A stretch of DNA of 64,000 nt, from positions 1-64,000 of the forward strand of contig NZ_PGGW01000040.1 in NCBI RefSeq assembly GCF_002794255.1, in the 5' to 3' direction. The DNA comes from Streptomyces carminius. Lineage in GTDB: Bacteria; Actinomycetota; Actinomycetes; Streptomycetales; Streptomycetaceae. The translations under genes were made by a program, and so were the position numbers. Shown here piece after piece: positions 42,943 through 52,132 of this stretch. The notes beneath the pieces were generated by a model, which saw only the letters and a program-made list of their open reading frames with translations, was not told where the DNA came from and did not search any database. Numbering within the stretch: the stretch's first letter is position 1; the number at the start of each line of letters is the position of its first letter.

Positions 42943-43401
42943 ATGACGGACTGGCGCGACACGGGCGGAGGCGGCAAGGACCTCGACTACGAGGCCGAGA
43001 CCCTCACCGCGTTCAAGAAGCGCATCGACGGCATCCTCGACCAGTTGGAGGGCTCTCCGGCGTCCCCCAAGCACATCGGCAACCAGACCGTCACCCCGGA
43101 CGCGTACGGCACCGGCTTCAGCGCGGCCGAGGACCTGTCAGCCCTGTATGACAAGGTGCACACGCAACTGAAGACCCTCTCCCGGCTGTTCGGCGACCAG
43201 TTGGAGGCGCTGGGCATCGCCACCCAGATCGTGGACAAGGGCTACCAGGGCATCGAGGACGACCACCTGCAACGCTTCCAGTCGATCCAGCAGCAGGTGG
43301 AGGAGTACCAGCACAAGCGCCAGGACGCTCCGGGGACGGCACCGGACGCCGAGGCCGCGGTCGCCGACAAGTCCGACAACCCGAACGAGGACTTCAGCTA
43401 G
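42943..43401 (+). CDS. ESX-type small helical protein
   Basis: 152 residues, mostly helical: LTAFKKRIDGILDQLEGS, then AEDLSALYDKVHTQLKTLSRLFGDQLEALGIATQIVDKGYQGI. This is the size and shape of proteins that accompany WXG100 substrates of type VII secretion. The tail is acidic. AGCGGGAAGGGC precedes the ATG. It is 13 bp ahead of the next gene and clearly co-transcribed. Confidence 0.7.
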   Translation: MTDWRDTGGGGKDLDYEAETLTAFKKRIDGILDQLEGSPASPKHIGNQTVTPDAYGTGFSAAEDLSALYDKVHTQLKTLSRLFGDQLEALGIATQIVDKGYQGIEDDHLQRFQSIQQQVEEYQHKRQDAPGTAPDAEAAVADKSDNPNEDFS

Positions 43402-43414
43402 GGGGAGGTCAGAG

Positions 43415-44737
43415 ATGGCCACAGGCGAGTTCGAAGGCAAGTCGCTCGCGGCACTGCACGCGATGGTCTCGAAGGCCAACCCGAGTCTGCTCTCGTCCCG
43501 GGGCCAGGCGCTCTCCAACGCCGGCTCCGACCTGGACGGCATCGGCGGCGAACTGCGCGCGTACATCGACCGCGTGAAGTGGGAGGGCGAGGGCGCCGAC
43601 TCCTTCCGCGAGTGGGGGCAGCAGTTCGCGCTGGAGTCGATGCGGTTCGCCGCGTACGTCCGCACCCTGGGAAACCACATGGTGAACGCGGGCCAGGCAC
43701 TGACCGAGGCCAAGGCCGCCGTCCCGGCTCCCAACGGGATGTGCTACGCCGACCCGGAGAAGGACAAGGCTCGCCAGGAGGCGGAGGAGAAGAAGCGTCA
43801 GGAGGCGATCAACCAGCTCAACCGGCTGTCGTCGTACTACCGGATGGCCGGGGAGAGCATGCGGGCGGCGGAGGAGCCGAACTTCGCCCCGCCACCGAAG
43901 GGAAGGACGGAAGACTACACGGAGAGGAGCACTCCAAGCACGATGTCGAACAACAGGCAGGGGGTCACGACAACGCACCAAGGGCCGATCCGGCAGGAAG
44001 CGGATGTCGCTCCCGAGAGATCCGCTTCCGTCGAGACGACACCAGAAGTGCACTCGCCCTCCCTCGTGAACCGGTCTGTTCATGTGGCGGATCACCACAC
44101 GAACACGACGCTCGACTCGGTCACCCTGCCCACCAACGAGACTCGGCCACAAACCACAGGTCCGATTCCCCAACAGTCCTCCACGGGGCCCTCGACACCA
44201 CCTGTGGGCCCGGTGACATCCACCGGGCCGGTGCAGCAAGCCGCTCGCATGTCGACACGTGCTCCTGTTACTGGCTTCCCCACAACCGGTCGGCCACCGA
44301 TCGGCGGCAGTAACGGCATCACAGGAGGCAGCCCTCGGCACGTGGGCGGCCCCCCGTCCGGATTCCCCCGCGGCCCCGTCGTCGGCGGGGAGCATTCCAC
44401 CGCAGGACGGCCTATGGGCGGTCATCCCGGAGGTATGGGCGGTGGAACTCCAGCAAACAACGGCACCCACCCGGGACGCCCCATGGCTTCTCAGCCAGGT
44501 GGTGCTGCGGGAACATCGCGCGTAGGCACCAGCCGTGGACGCGGAGAGTTCACTCCGGGCGGTACCGGACTCGTCCGTGGCGGCGCCACTGCACCCGGCA
44601 TGGCGGCACGACCGGCCAACCTCACCCCTCCGTCGGAGAATCGCCGACGCGGCCACGACCGACCCGACTACCTCGCCGAGGACGAGGAGACATGGACAGC
44701 CGGACAGCGGAACGTGGTGCCACCAGTCATCGACTAA
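43415..44737 (+). CDS. WXG100-like protein with long Pro/Thr/Gly tail
   Basis: 440 residues. The first about 160 are a helical WXG100-like domain (IDRVKWEGEGADSFREWGQQF holds the W-x-G turn). Then comes a low-complexity tail rich in Thr, Pro and Gly (about 165-420). The C-terminus is YLAEDEETWTAGQRNVVPPVID, a block that is repeated at 46278 after a duplication. This protein is likely exported by a type VII system and may be cut by the adjacent mycosin. The main ESX ATPase genes are not in the window. Confidence 0.75.
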   Translation: MATGEFEGKSLAALHAMVSKANPSLLSSRGQALSNAGSDLDGIGGELRAYIDRVKWEGEGADSFREWGQQFALESMRFAAYVRTLGNHMVNAGQALTEAKAAVPAPNGMCYADPEKDKARQEAEEKKRQEAINQLNRLSSYYRMAGESMRAAEEPNFAPPPKGRTEDYTERSTPSTMSNNRQGVTTTHQGPIRQEADVAPERSASVETTPEVHSPSLVNRSVHVADHHTNTTLDSVTLPTNETRPQTTGPIPQQSSTGPSTPPVGPVTSTGPVQQAARMSTRAPVTGFPTTGRPPIGGSNGITGGSPRHVGGPPSGFPRGPVVGGEHSTAGRPMGGHPGGMGGGTPANNGTHPGRPMASQPGGAAGTSRVGTSRGRGEFTPGGTGLVRGGATAPGMAARPANLTPPSENRRRGHDRPDYLAEDEETWTAGQRNVVPPVID

Positions 44738-44760
44738 CTCCCGAGAAAGCGCACTGCTTC

Positions 44761-45969
44761 ATGCGAAGCTATATCCTCTCCCCACAGAGGCGAGCACTAA
44801 GTACTGCAATACTGCTGGCAGTCATGCTCGTTCCTCTGGGGTTCTTCTCCGCTCCGGCCGTCGCAGATGTCAAGCCACACGAGCAGTGGTACCTCAACGC
44901 CATGAAGGCACCGGAGCTGTGGAAAGTCACCAAGGGCAAGGGCATGACGGTCGCCGTCATCGACTCCGGAGTGAATCCGACACCAGGCCTTGGAGACAGG
45001 CTCCTGCCGGGTAAAAGCTTCGTTCCTGAGGACCCCGACGCACGCGAAGATGTGGGAGGCCACGGAACGGACATGGCCGCTCTGATCGCAGGCTCCGGGG
45101 CAGCGAACAGCCTTCGAGGACTGGCTCCCGAAGCAAAAATCCTCCCTCTACGCACTCACATCAAGACTGAATTTATCACCAGCTGGGACAAAACACTGGT
45201 CAACGCGATTCGGTACGCGGCCAGAAGCGAGGCCAAGATCATCAATATCTCGCAAGGCCTGGGAACTTTGGATTACGAGACTCTCCTTGAAATGCAGGAC
45301 GCGATTAACGAGGCCAATGATCGCGGAAAGATCATCTTTGCTTCCTCAGGCAATGATGGCAAAAAAGTGGAGAAGAGTGAGTACCCGTCAATCCTTCCCG
45401 GTGTCGTCACCGTAGGCGCGGTGGGCGAGGACGGGAAGGTGGCGAACTTCTCCAATTACGGTCCACACCTGGCGCTTTCCGCCCCCGGTGACCCCGGCGG
45501 CACCAGCCAGGCGGCTGCTATTGCATCCGCCTCCGCCGCCCTCATCTGGTCTGAGCATCCCGACTGGACCAACCACCAGGTCCTGCGAGTGATGATCGAG
45601 ACGACAGGGCGGTCGATGCGGGGTGAGAAGCCCAGCATGTACCTCGGTCACGGCATCGTCAGGCCCGCGCAGGTCCTCGTCGACGGGGACGGCGACCCCG
45701 GTCCGGCTGACAAGAGCCCGCTGTTCTCCAAGTACTTCGCCTCCCTCGAAGCCTCCAAGTCGCCCTCCCCCGAGACCGACGACGGCACCGATGCGGGCGA
45801 CGCGAAGAACAGCGACGACTCCTCCACCGACTCCGGCAAGGAACAGGACGCCGCACCGGAGGAGAGCGGCAGCAGCGGGACGCCGTGGCTCGCCATCGGC
45901 ATCGGAGCCGCCGCGCTCGTGGTCGTCGCCGCCACCTCAGGCGTCATCACCGTACGGCGCCGGGCGTGA
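44761..45969 (+). CDS. Mycosin-like subtilisin protease 1
   Basis: 402 residues. A signal sequence (STAILLAVMLVPLGFFSAPAVA) leads into a subtilisin domain with all catalytic residues: Asp in VAVIDSGVNP, His in GGHGTDMAALIAG, Asn in ASSGNDG and Ser in GGTSQAAAIAS. An acidic Ser-rich linker precedes a C-terminal membrane span (WLAIGIGAAALVVVAATSGVI) and RRRA. This is the MycP layout of type VII secretion. The ATG at 44761 is 24 bp after the WXG gene. Its close copy is at 46302. Confidence 0.9.
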   Translation: MRSYILSPQRRALSTAILLAVMLVPLGFFSAPAVADVKPHEQWYLNAMKAPELWKVTKGKGMTVAVIDSGVNPTPGLGDRLLPGKSFVPEDPDAREDVGGHGTDMAALIAGSGAANSLRGLAPEAKILPLRTHIKTEFITSWDKTLVNAIRYAARSEAKIINISQGLGTLDYETLLEMQDAINEANDRGKIIFASSGNDGKKVEKSEYPSILPGVVTVGAVGEDGKVANFSNYGPHLALSAPGDPGGTSQAAAIASASAALIWSEHPDWTNHQVLRVMIETTGRSMRGEKPSMYLGHGIVRPAQVLVDGDGDPGPADKSPLFSKYFASLEASKSPSPETDDGTDAGDAKNSDDSSTDSGKEQDAAPEESGSSGTPWLAIGIGAAALVVVAATSGVITVRRRA

Positions 45970-46009
45970 CCGATAGTCAGAGCCAGCCGTACCTCTGTTC
46001 CTCTGCAGG

Positions 46010-46278
46010 CGGTCTGTGGGGGTCCCCGGAGGCTTGGGGGTAACGGAACCCCAGCAAACAACGGCACACACCCAGGGCGCCCGATGGCATCGCAGCCAGG
46101 CGGCACTGGACTTGTCCGAGGAGGAGGCGCCGCCTCCGGTATGGCAGCACGGCCGACCAACATCAACCCCCCACCGGAGAATCGTCGACGGAGCCCCGGC
46201 CGGCCCGAATACCTCGCCGAAGACGAGGAAACCTGGGCAACCGGGCAGCGGAACGTGGTGCCACCGGTCATCGACTAA
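46010..46278 (+). pseudogene. Duplicated tail fragment of the WXG100-like gene
   Basis: Matches 44410-44737 with one in-frame loss of about 57 bp between short GGTGG-like repeats. It reads NGT-PANNGTHPGRPMASQP, then YLAEDEETWATGQRNVVPPVID and stop. Only the last part of the parent gene was copied, together with the following protease gene. An ATG at 46084 could in principle start a 64-residue peptide, but no ribosome-binding site is seen. Confidence 0.75.
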
Positions 46279-46301
46279 CTCCCGAGAAAGTGCACTGCGC
46301 C

Positions 46302-47510
46302 ATGCGAACCCATGCCCTCTCCCCACAGAGGCGAGCACTGAACGTACTAGCGCTGCTGGCAGCCATGCTCGTTCCCCTAGGAGTCTTCTCCACTCCGGCC
46401 ATCGCAGATATCAAGCCGAACCAGCAGTGGTACATCGATGCCATGGGCATGCCGGAGGTGTGGAAGGTCTCCAAAGGAGAAGGGGTGACCGTCGCTGTCA
46501 TCGACTCCGGCGTTAACCCGATCCCCGGTCTACAGAACAGACTGCTCCCAGGAAAAAGCTTCCTCCCCAAGGGGCGCAACGCCCACAAGGACGTAGACGG
46601 TCACGGGACAGACATGGCCGCTCTGATCGCCGGCTCAGGAGCGGATAACAGCCTCAAGGGCCTAGCTCCAGGAGCAAAGATCCTCCCCCTGAAGACGGGA
46701 GACGAGATCTCATTTGTGACCAGCTGGAACAAGAGGGTCATCGAAGCCATCCGCTACGCCGCCAGGAGCGAGGCCAAGGTAATCAATATCTCACAGGGGA
46801 TGGCTGGTCTAACCACAGAGCAGATAACCGAACTCCAGGACGCGATCAACGAAGCCAGCAAACGCGGCAAACTCATCTTCGCCGCTTCCGGAAACGATGG
46901 CCAGCACGTGGAGGAAGGTGACTACCCGGCTACGCTTCCTGGCGTCGTCACCGTGGGCGCGGCGAACAAGGACGGAGAAGTGGCCGACTTCTCCAACTAC
47001 GGCCCTCATCTTGCACTCTCCGCTCCCGGTGACCCCGGCGGCACCAGCCAGGCGGCTGCTATCGCGTCCGCCACGGCGGCCCTCATCTGGTCCGAGCACC
47101 CCGACTGGACCAACCACCAGGTCCTGCGGGTGATGATCGAGACGGCGGGGCGGAAAGACAAGAGCGACAAGCCCAGCATGTACATCGGTTACGGCTCCGT
47201 CAGGCCCGCACAGGTCCTTGTCGACGGTAAGGGCGACCCGGGGCCGGCCGACGAGAGTCCGCTGTTCTCCAAGCACTTCGCCTCCCTCGAAGCCTCCAAG
47301 TCACCCTCTCCCGAGGCTGACGACGGCACAGGCGCAGCTGACGCGAAGAACAGCGACGACGCCTCCGTCGACTCCGGCGGGGAGCAGACTGCCGCGTCGG
47401 AGGAGAACGGCAGCAGCGGGACGCCGTGGCTCGCCATCGGCATCGGGGCCGCCGTACTCGTGGTCGTCGCCGCCACCGCAGGCGTCATCAGCGTCCGGCG
47501 CCGGGCGTAA
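46302..47510 (+). CDS. Mycosin-like subtilisin protease 2
   Basis: 402 residues, same length and architecture as the first protease. Triad: Asp in VAVIDSGVNP, His in DGHGTDMAALIAG, Ser in GGTSQAAAIAS; Asn in AASGNDG. Signal sequence ALLAAMLVPLGVFSTPAIA and C-terminal span WLAIGIGAAVLVVVAAT. The two copies differ most in the region between the His and Asn motifs (here KTGDEISFVTSWNKRVIEA), which may shape specificity. They arose by tandem duplication of a block of about 1.6 kb. Confidence 0.9.
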   Translation: MRTHALSPQRRALNVLALLAAMLVPLGVFSTPAIADIKPNQQWYIDAMGMPEVWKVSKGEGVTVAVIDSGVNPIPGLQNRLLPGKSFLPKGRNAHKDVDGHGTDMAALIAGSGADNSLKGLAPGAKILPLKTGDEISFVTSWNKRVIEAIRYAARSEAKVINISQGMAGLTTEQITELQDAINEASKRGKLIFAASGNDGQHVEEGDYPATLPGVVTVGAANKDGEVADFSNYGPHLALSAPGDPGGTSQAAAIASATAALIWSEHPDWTNHQVLRVMIETAGRKDKSDKPSMYIGYGSVRPAQVLVDGKGDPGPADESPLFSKHFASLEASKSPSPEADDGTGAADAKNSDDASVDSGGEQTAASEENGSSGTPWLAIGIGAAVLVVVAATAGVISVRRRA

Positions 47511-47523
47511 CCGACGACCGGCA

Positions 47524-47564
47524 GCAGGGCCCGTACCGCCGATGAGCGGCGGTACGGGCCCTGC
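47524..47564. terminator. Bidirectional terminator, mycosin/kinase
   Basis: GCAGGGCCCGTACCGCC (47524-47540) and GGCGGTACGGGCCCTGC (47548-47564), a perfect 17-bp stem with a 7-nt loop between convergent genes. Confidence 0.85.
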
Positions 47565-47572
47565 GTCGTATC

Positions 47573-49276
47573 TCAGCCGTTCTCCCGCGGGTAGGTCGCG
47601 ACGACCTCCCCCTCCGGTGTCGCCTTCAGGTACGCGCCGCCGTAGTCGTCGGTGAGGTAGACGTTCATGCTCGGCCCCGTGTCGAAGACCGTCGACGCGG
47701 GCGAGACGAGGACGTACCGCATGGTGGGCTTCTCCACGCCGAGGGTCCGCTCGGCCCGGCGGAGCAGGCCGGGCACGGCGTCCCAGTCGTACTCGCCCAG
47801 GTCCACCGGCACGGTGCCGTCGGTGATGGTGCCGCCGGCGCCGTCGTGGACGGCCGCGTCGCTTCCGGCGCGGTAGGTGAACCGGTCGTAGAGCTTCTTG
47901 TCGCCCTTCACCGGCGCCTGGGCGATCGCGTACTCCTCGTAGATCGCGAGCTGGGTGACGGTCGTCCCGCCCATCACCTTCTCGAGTTCGGCGACGGCGG
48001 TGCGGATCCCCTCGGGGGTCAGCAGGTCGGCGGCCTCGTCCCCGTTGCCGGCGTCGTCGTTGTCGCCGGCGTCGTCGGCGTTGACGGGCTCCCCGGCCGG
48101 GGAGCCGCCGGAGGTGGTGGAGGGCGAGGGCGCGGCCGTGACGCGTCCGCGCGGGCCCGCGCCGGAGTCGTCGCCGTCGCCGCCGGAGTCCGGGAGCAGG
48201 TTCCAGAGCGCGGCACCGGACAGGACCGTACCGGCGAACGCGGCCGTGACGGCGAGTGCGCGGAGTCCGGGCACCCGCCTGCGGCGTTGCGCCCCGGGCC
48301 CCGCCGGGGGCCTCGTCGGCGCCTGCGCCGCGCCGCCCGCCCCGGGCTCCGCGGCGGGCGGCGCGGCGGGCGGGGGCAGCCGGTAGGAGGTGGCGGTGGT
48401 GGTGGACACGGCCGCGGCTGCGGTCGCGGCACCCTTCCCCTCCGCCACGGCCGCCAGCATCCGGTCCACGGCCTCCGCGTCGGGCCGGGCCTCCGGGTCC
48501 CGTACGAGCAGCGCGGTCAGCAGCCCGGTCAGCGGACCGGCGAACCGGGGCGGGGGCACGTCCTCGCCGAGTACCGCCGCGAGGGTGGCGAGCGTGTTCC
48601 CCCTGCGCATCGGGTGGTGCCCCTCCACCGCCACGTACAGCGTCATGGCCAGCGACCACAGGTCCGCGGCGGGACCCCCGTCCCGGCCCGCGACGCGCTC
48701 GGGTGCCATGAAGTCGGGGGAGCCGATGATCGACCCGGTGGCGGTCAGGCTGGTGAACTCCTGGCCGGCCGCGATGCCGAAGTCCGTGAGGACGGGGCGG
48801 CCGTCCGGGCGCAGCAGGATGTTGGCGGGCTTGACGTCGCGGTGCTCGATCCCGGCGGCGTGCACCGCGCGCAGTCCGGCCAGCACCTCGCGGCCCGTCC
48901 GGGCGGCCTCCCCGGGTGTCAGGGGTCCCTTGTCGAGCCGGTTCTGGAGCGAGCCGCCGGTGACGAGCTCCATCACGATCCAGGGGTACGTCCCCTCGCC
49001 GTCGTCCACGATGTGGTGGATGGTCGCCACGTTCGGGTGGTGGACGCGGGCCAGCGCACGGGCCTCCCGCAGGACGCGTTCCCGCAGGTGGCGGGCGGCC
49101 TCCGGGTCGTACTCGGCGAGCCCGGGGTCCGGTGGCCGCACCTCCTTCACCGCCACGTCGCGGTGGAGGGTCAGGTCACGTGCCCGCCACACCACCCCCA
49201 TGCCCCCGCCGCCGAGCCGTCCCACCAGCTCGAAGCGGTCGTCGATCACCCGTCTCGCGGGCCCCCCTGTGTCCAT
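47573..49276 (-). CDS. Ser/Thr protein kinase, PASTA-less PknB-like
   Basis: 567 residues. Kinase domain about 12-275: GRLGGGGMGVVWRARD, Lys in DVAVKEV, HRDVKPANILLRPDG, TDFGIA and GSPDFMAPERV. A Pro/Ala-rich juxtamembrane part leads to one membrane span (ALAVTAAFAGTVLSGAALWNLL, about 340-361) and an outside domain of about 200 residues without PASTA repeats (VAELEKVMGGTTVTQLAIYEEYAIAQAP). The sensor may read an extracellular signal. It is convergent with the mycosin genes and ends three bases beyond their terminator arm. Confidence 0.92.
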   Translation of the reverse strand: MDTGGPARRVIDDRFELVGRLGGGGMGVVWRARDLTLHRDVAVKEVRPPDPGLAEYDPEAARHLRERVLREARALARVHHPNVATIHHIVDDGEGTYPWIVMELVTGGSLQNRLDKGPLTPGEAARTGREVLAGLRAVHAAGIEHRDVKPANILLRPDGRPVLTDFGIAAGQEFTSLTATGSIIGSPDFMAPERVAGRDGGPAADLWSLAMTLYVAVEGHHPMRRGNTLATLAAVLGEDVPPPRFAGPLTGLLTALLVRDPEARPDAEAVDRMLAAVAEGKGAATAAAAVSTTTATSYRLPPPAAPPAAEPGAGGAAQAPTRPPAGPGAQRRRRVPGLRALAVTAAFAGTVLSGAALWNLLPDSGGDGDDSGAGPRGRVTAAPSPSTTSGGSPAGEPVNADDAGDNDDAGNGDEAADLLTPEGIRTAVAELEKVMGGTTVTQLAIYEEYAIAQAPVKGDKKLYDRFTYRAGSDAAVHDGAGGTITDGTVPVDLGEYDWDAVPGLLRRAERTLGVEKPTMRYVLVSPASTVFDTGPSMNVYLTDDYGGAYLKATPEGEVVATYPRENG

Positions 49277-49375
49277 GGCGCGGGAGCTTAACGCCCCGGG
49301 GTGACGCCCGGAGAGGAGCGGCGGGACGGTCGGGCCGCCGGGCCGCCGGATCGCCGACCGCCGGACCGCCGGCCG

Positions 49376-49804
49376 TCAGGTCCAGTCTCGGCCGGAGCGG
49401 CCGCGCTTGATGTCGGCGCGGTGCTTCTTGCCCCGCAGCCGCCGCTCGTTGATGCCGCGCGGGACGCCGCGCTTCTTGCGCGGGCGCGGCGGCGGGGCCG
49501 TCGCCTCCGCCAGCAGGGTGGTCATCCGTACGGCGGCGGCCTCGCGGTTGCGCCACTGGGAACGGTGCTCCCCGGCCCGTACGACGAGCACCCCGTCCAC
49601 CAGCCGGCCCGCGAGCCTCTCCAGCGCGCGTTCCTTCCACACCGGGGGCAGCGCCTCGGTGCCCGCGAGGTCGAAGCGCAGCTCGGCCCGGCTGTCCGAG
49701 GTGTTGACGTGCTGGCCGCCGGGCCCGGAGGAGCGGGAGAAACGCCAGACGAGCTCGGCCTCCGGCAGGGAGACCGAGCCGCGTATGAGATAGGGCCCGG
49801 GCAT
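49376..49804 (-). CDS. arfB: Peptidyl-tRNA hydrolase ArfB (YaeJ-type release factor)
   Basis: About 142 residues. The GGQ motif is in SRSSGPGGQHVNTSDSRAEL, and a basic tail (PRPRKKRGVPRGINERRLRGKKHRADIKRGR) should enter the empty mRNA channel. ArfB rescues ribosomes stalled without a stop codon. Several in-frame ATGs lie close together (49804, 49813, 49825); the start is therefore uncertain. Confidence 0.9.
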   Translation of the reverse strand: MPGPYLIRGSVSLPEAELVWRFSRSSGPGGQHVNTSDSRAELRFDLAGTEALPPVWKERALERLAGRLVDGVLVVRAGEHRSQWRNREAAAVRMTTLLAEATAPPPRPRKKRGVPRGINERRLRGKKHRADIKRGRSGRDWT

Positions 49805-50016
49805 GCCTCCCATGATCCCGCCCATCGGGTCCGGCGTCACGGCGTTTTCCGCCACACCGGTTCCGCGCCTCCCCGCGAGGCCGGCAAAGAAGGTAAAGAA
49901 TCGTGGAACCCCTTCACCGGCCGACGGCGTTGGAGAGGGTAGACAACGAACCATGCATCCGGGCCGGTCCAGGCCCAGGGCCACCAGATAGTGAAACAGC
50001 ACAGAAGGGCATCCCC

Positions 50017-50592
50017 ATGGCTGTAAGCCTGTCCAAGGGCGGCAACGTCTCGCTCACCAAGGAGGCCCCCGGCCTGACCGCCGTGACGGTCGGCCTCGGC
50101 TGGGACGTCCGTACGACCACCGGCACCGACTTCGACCTCGATGCCAGCGCCATCGCGGTGAACCCGGGCGGCCAGGTCTACTCGGAGCAGCACTTCGTCT
50201 TCTTCAACAACAAGGCCACCCCGGACCAGTCGATCGTCCACACCGGTGACAACCGCACGGGTGAGGGCGAGGGCGACGACGAGCAGATCAACGTCAACCT
50301 GGCGGCGCTGCCCGCCGACATCGACAAGATCGTCTTCCCGGTGTCGATCTACGACGCCGAGACCCGCAGCCAGAACTTCGGCCAGGTGCGCAACGCCTAC
50401 ATCCGCATCCTCAACCAGGCCGGCGGCACCGAGATCGCCCGCTACGACCTGAGCGAGGACGCGGCCACCGAGACCGCCATGGTCTTCGGCGAGCTGTACC
50501 GGCACGGCGCGGAGTGGAAGTTCCGCGCCGTCGGCCAGGGCTACGCCTCGGGCCTGGCGGGCATCGCCCAGGACTTCGGCGTCGGCGTCTGA
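50017..50592 (+). CDS. terD: TerD-family protein
   Basis: 191 residues of the TerD/CABP fold: [61 protein letters not shown] (Ca2+-binding acidic loop) and [15 protein letters not shown]. TerD proteins bind calcium and are linked to stress, tellurite resistance and, in Streptomyces, to development. It stands alone here, with no ter operon. Its stop is followed by a strong hairpin. Confidence 0.93.
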   Translation: MAVSLSKGGNVSLTKEAPGLTAVTVGLGWDVRTTTGTDFDLDASAIAVNPGGQVYSEQHFVFFNNKATPDQSIVHTGDNRTGEGEGDDEQINVNLAALPADIDKIVFPVSIYDAETRSQNFGQVRNAYIRILNQAGGTEIARYDLSEDAATETAMVFGELYRHGAEWKFRAVGQGYASGLAGIAQDFGVGV

Positions 50593-50621
50593 CGGACACC
50601 CGGCGCCGCACGGGCGCCGCA

Positions 50622-50667
50622 CGGGAGGGCGCCCGGTACCGCACACGCGGTGCCGGGCGCCCTCCCG
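50622..50667 (+). terminator. terD terminator
   Basis: A 21-bp stem with one wobble position (arms 50622-50642 and 50647-50667, beginning CGGGAGGGCGCCCGG) and a 4-nt loop, 30 bases after the stop. Confidence 0.85.
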
Positions 50668-50700
50668 CGTTCCGCCCCCGCCCCGTGCCGGGCGCATGTG

Positions 50701-50743
50701 CGTGCGGGCCGGCCCGGGACAGTGCCCCGGGCCGGCCCGCACG
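50701..50743 (-). terminator. Terminator of the solute-binding protein gene
   Basis: CGTGCGGGCCGGCCCGG (50701-50717) pairs perfectly with CCGGGCCGGCCCGCACG (50727-50743), 9-nt loop, 49 bases past the stop of the binding-protein gene. Confidence 0.85.
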
Positions 50744-50791
50744 CGTCGGACGAGCGGCGGTCAGGCCGCCGTCCGCCTCACTGGTTCCGCC

Positions 50792-52132
50792 TCACTTGAG
50801 GGACTTCATCTCCTCGACGAACTCCTCGGGGCTGAGCTGCTTGTTGAACAGCTTCTGGATGTTGGTCAGCATCGGCGTGGCCTGCTGGGCGGGCAGCGCC
50901 TGGTCCCAGGAGAGGGTGAAGGACGAGGCGTCGCGCACCAGGTCGTACTGGAAGAGCGCGTAGCCCGGGGCGGGGTGCCCGATGAGCATGTTCTCGGCGT
51001 TGGTGGTGGCGGGAACCTCCCCGTTGTCCACCATCTCCTCGACGTACTCCTCGTCGGCGGCGGTCTTGACGAACTCGATGGCCGCCTCGCGCTCCTTGCC
51101 CTCCAGCTTGGAGTTGATCGACCAGAAGTTGGCCGGGTTGCCCACCACGTTCCCGGTGGAGCCCTTTCCTCCGGGGAACTCGGGGAAGGTGACCCAGTCC
51201 AGGCCCTTCTCCGCGAAGTCCGGCTGGTTGGTCTGCTGGTTGGAGTACTCCCAGCTGCCCATCAGGTGCATGGCGGCCTTGCCCTTGGCGAAGAGCGTGG
51301 AGGCGCCGTCGGAGGTGTAGTCGACGGACTGGAAGGTGTTGCCGAACGCGCCGCGGTCCACCAGGTCGCGGATGGTCTCGGCGGTCTTCAGGACGGCCGG
51401 GTCGCCCCAGGCCTCGGAGTCGCCGCTGCGGATCTTGTTGAAGACCTCGGCGCCGCCGATGCGGTCCAGCAGGTACTCGACCCACATCAGTTCGGTCCAG
51501 GCGTCGGTGCCGGCCAGCGCGAAGGGGGTGACGCCCTGCTCCTTGAAGACGTCGATCAGCGTCAGGAGCTCTTTCCAGTCCGACGGGGGCTGCTCGTTGC
51601 CGGCCTTCTTGAAGACTTCCTTGTTGTAGAAGAGGATCACCGGCTGCATGCCGCGCATCGGGACGCCGTAGTACTTCCCGTCGATCTTGGCGGACTCCAG
51701 GATCGAGGGGATGAACGCGCTGCTGAGATCGGCGTCCGCCTCGAACTCGGGGGTGAGATCGACCAGCATGTCCTCCTCGACGAAGCTGCGGATGCTGCCG
51801 CCGCCCCAGTTGAAGAAGATGTCGGGGGCGTTGGAGGTGCCCATGGCGGTGCGCATCCTGTCCTGGTAACTCTCACCGGGCACCGGAACGAGTTTGACCT
51901 TGACGTCGGACTTCTCGTTGAAGCGATCGACGGCGGCCTCCTGCACCTTGATCGAGGCGTCCTGGTAGATCCAGACCTCCAGGGCGTCACCGGCCGGTTC
52001 GTCGGAGCCGCCGCTGCCGCAGGCGGTGAGCACCAGCGAGGCGGCCAGGGCCGCCGCCGTCAGTGTGACGGCACGGTGCCGCCGGAATCCCTTGCGGCCC
52101 GCCGTGGTGGACCCCAGCGCTGCTCTCTGCAT
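50792..52132 (-). CDS. Sugar ABC transporter solute-binding lipoprotein, orphan
   Basis: 446 residues. The signal peptide ends in the lipobox LVLTAC (Cys about residue 38). Family 1 binding-protein features are ALEVWIYQDAS, VKVKLVPVPGESYQDRMRTAM, APDIFFNWGGG, GKYYGVPMRG, FAKGKAAMHLMGSWEYS and FWSINSKLEG. It would capture a sugar at the outer face of the membrane. No permease or ATPase genes adjoin it: terminator and terD downstream, 600 bp of non-coding DNA upstream. It must use membrane partners encoded elsewhere or be a leftover. GGAAGG precedes the ATG. Confidence 0.88.
   Translation of the reverse strand: MQRAALGSTTAGRKGFRRHRAVTLTAAALAASLVLTACGSGGSDEPAGDALEVWIYQDASIKVQEAAVDRFNEKSDVKVKLVPVPGESYQDRMRTAMGTSNAPDIFFNWGGGSIRSFVEEDMLVDLTPEFEADADLSSAFIPSILESAKIDGKYYGVPMRGMQPVILFYNKEVFKKAGNEQPPSDWKELLTLIDVFKEQGVTPFALAGTDAWTELMWVEYLLDRIGGAEVFNKIRSGDSEAWGDPAVLKTAETIRDLVDRGAFGNTFQSVDYTSDGASTLFAKGKAAMHLMGSWEYSNQQTNQPDFAEKGLDWVTFPEFPGGKGSTGNVVGNPANFWSINSKLEGKEREAAIEFVKTAADEEYVEEMVDNGEVPATTNAENMLIGHPAPGYALFQYDLVRDASSFTLSWDQALPAQQATPMLTNIQKLFNKQLSPEEFVEEMKSLK

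Noticed and set aside
46084..46278. Independent 64-residue gene
   Set aside because: It is the duplicated end of the WXG100-like gene with no start signal of its own.
42943..47510. Complete ESX secretion locus
   Set aside because: No EccB, EccC, EccD or EccE genes are present; only substrates, proteases and a kinase are encoded.
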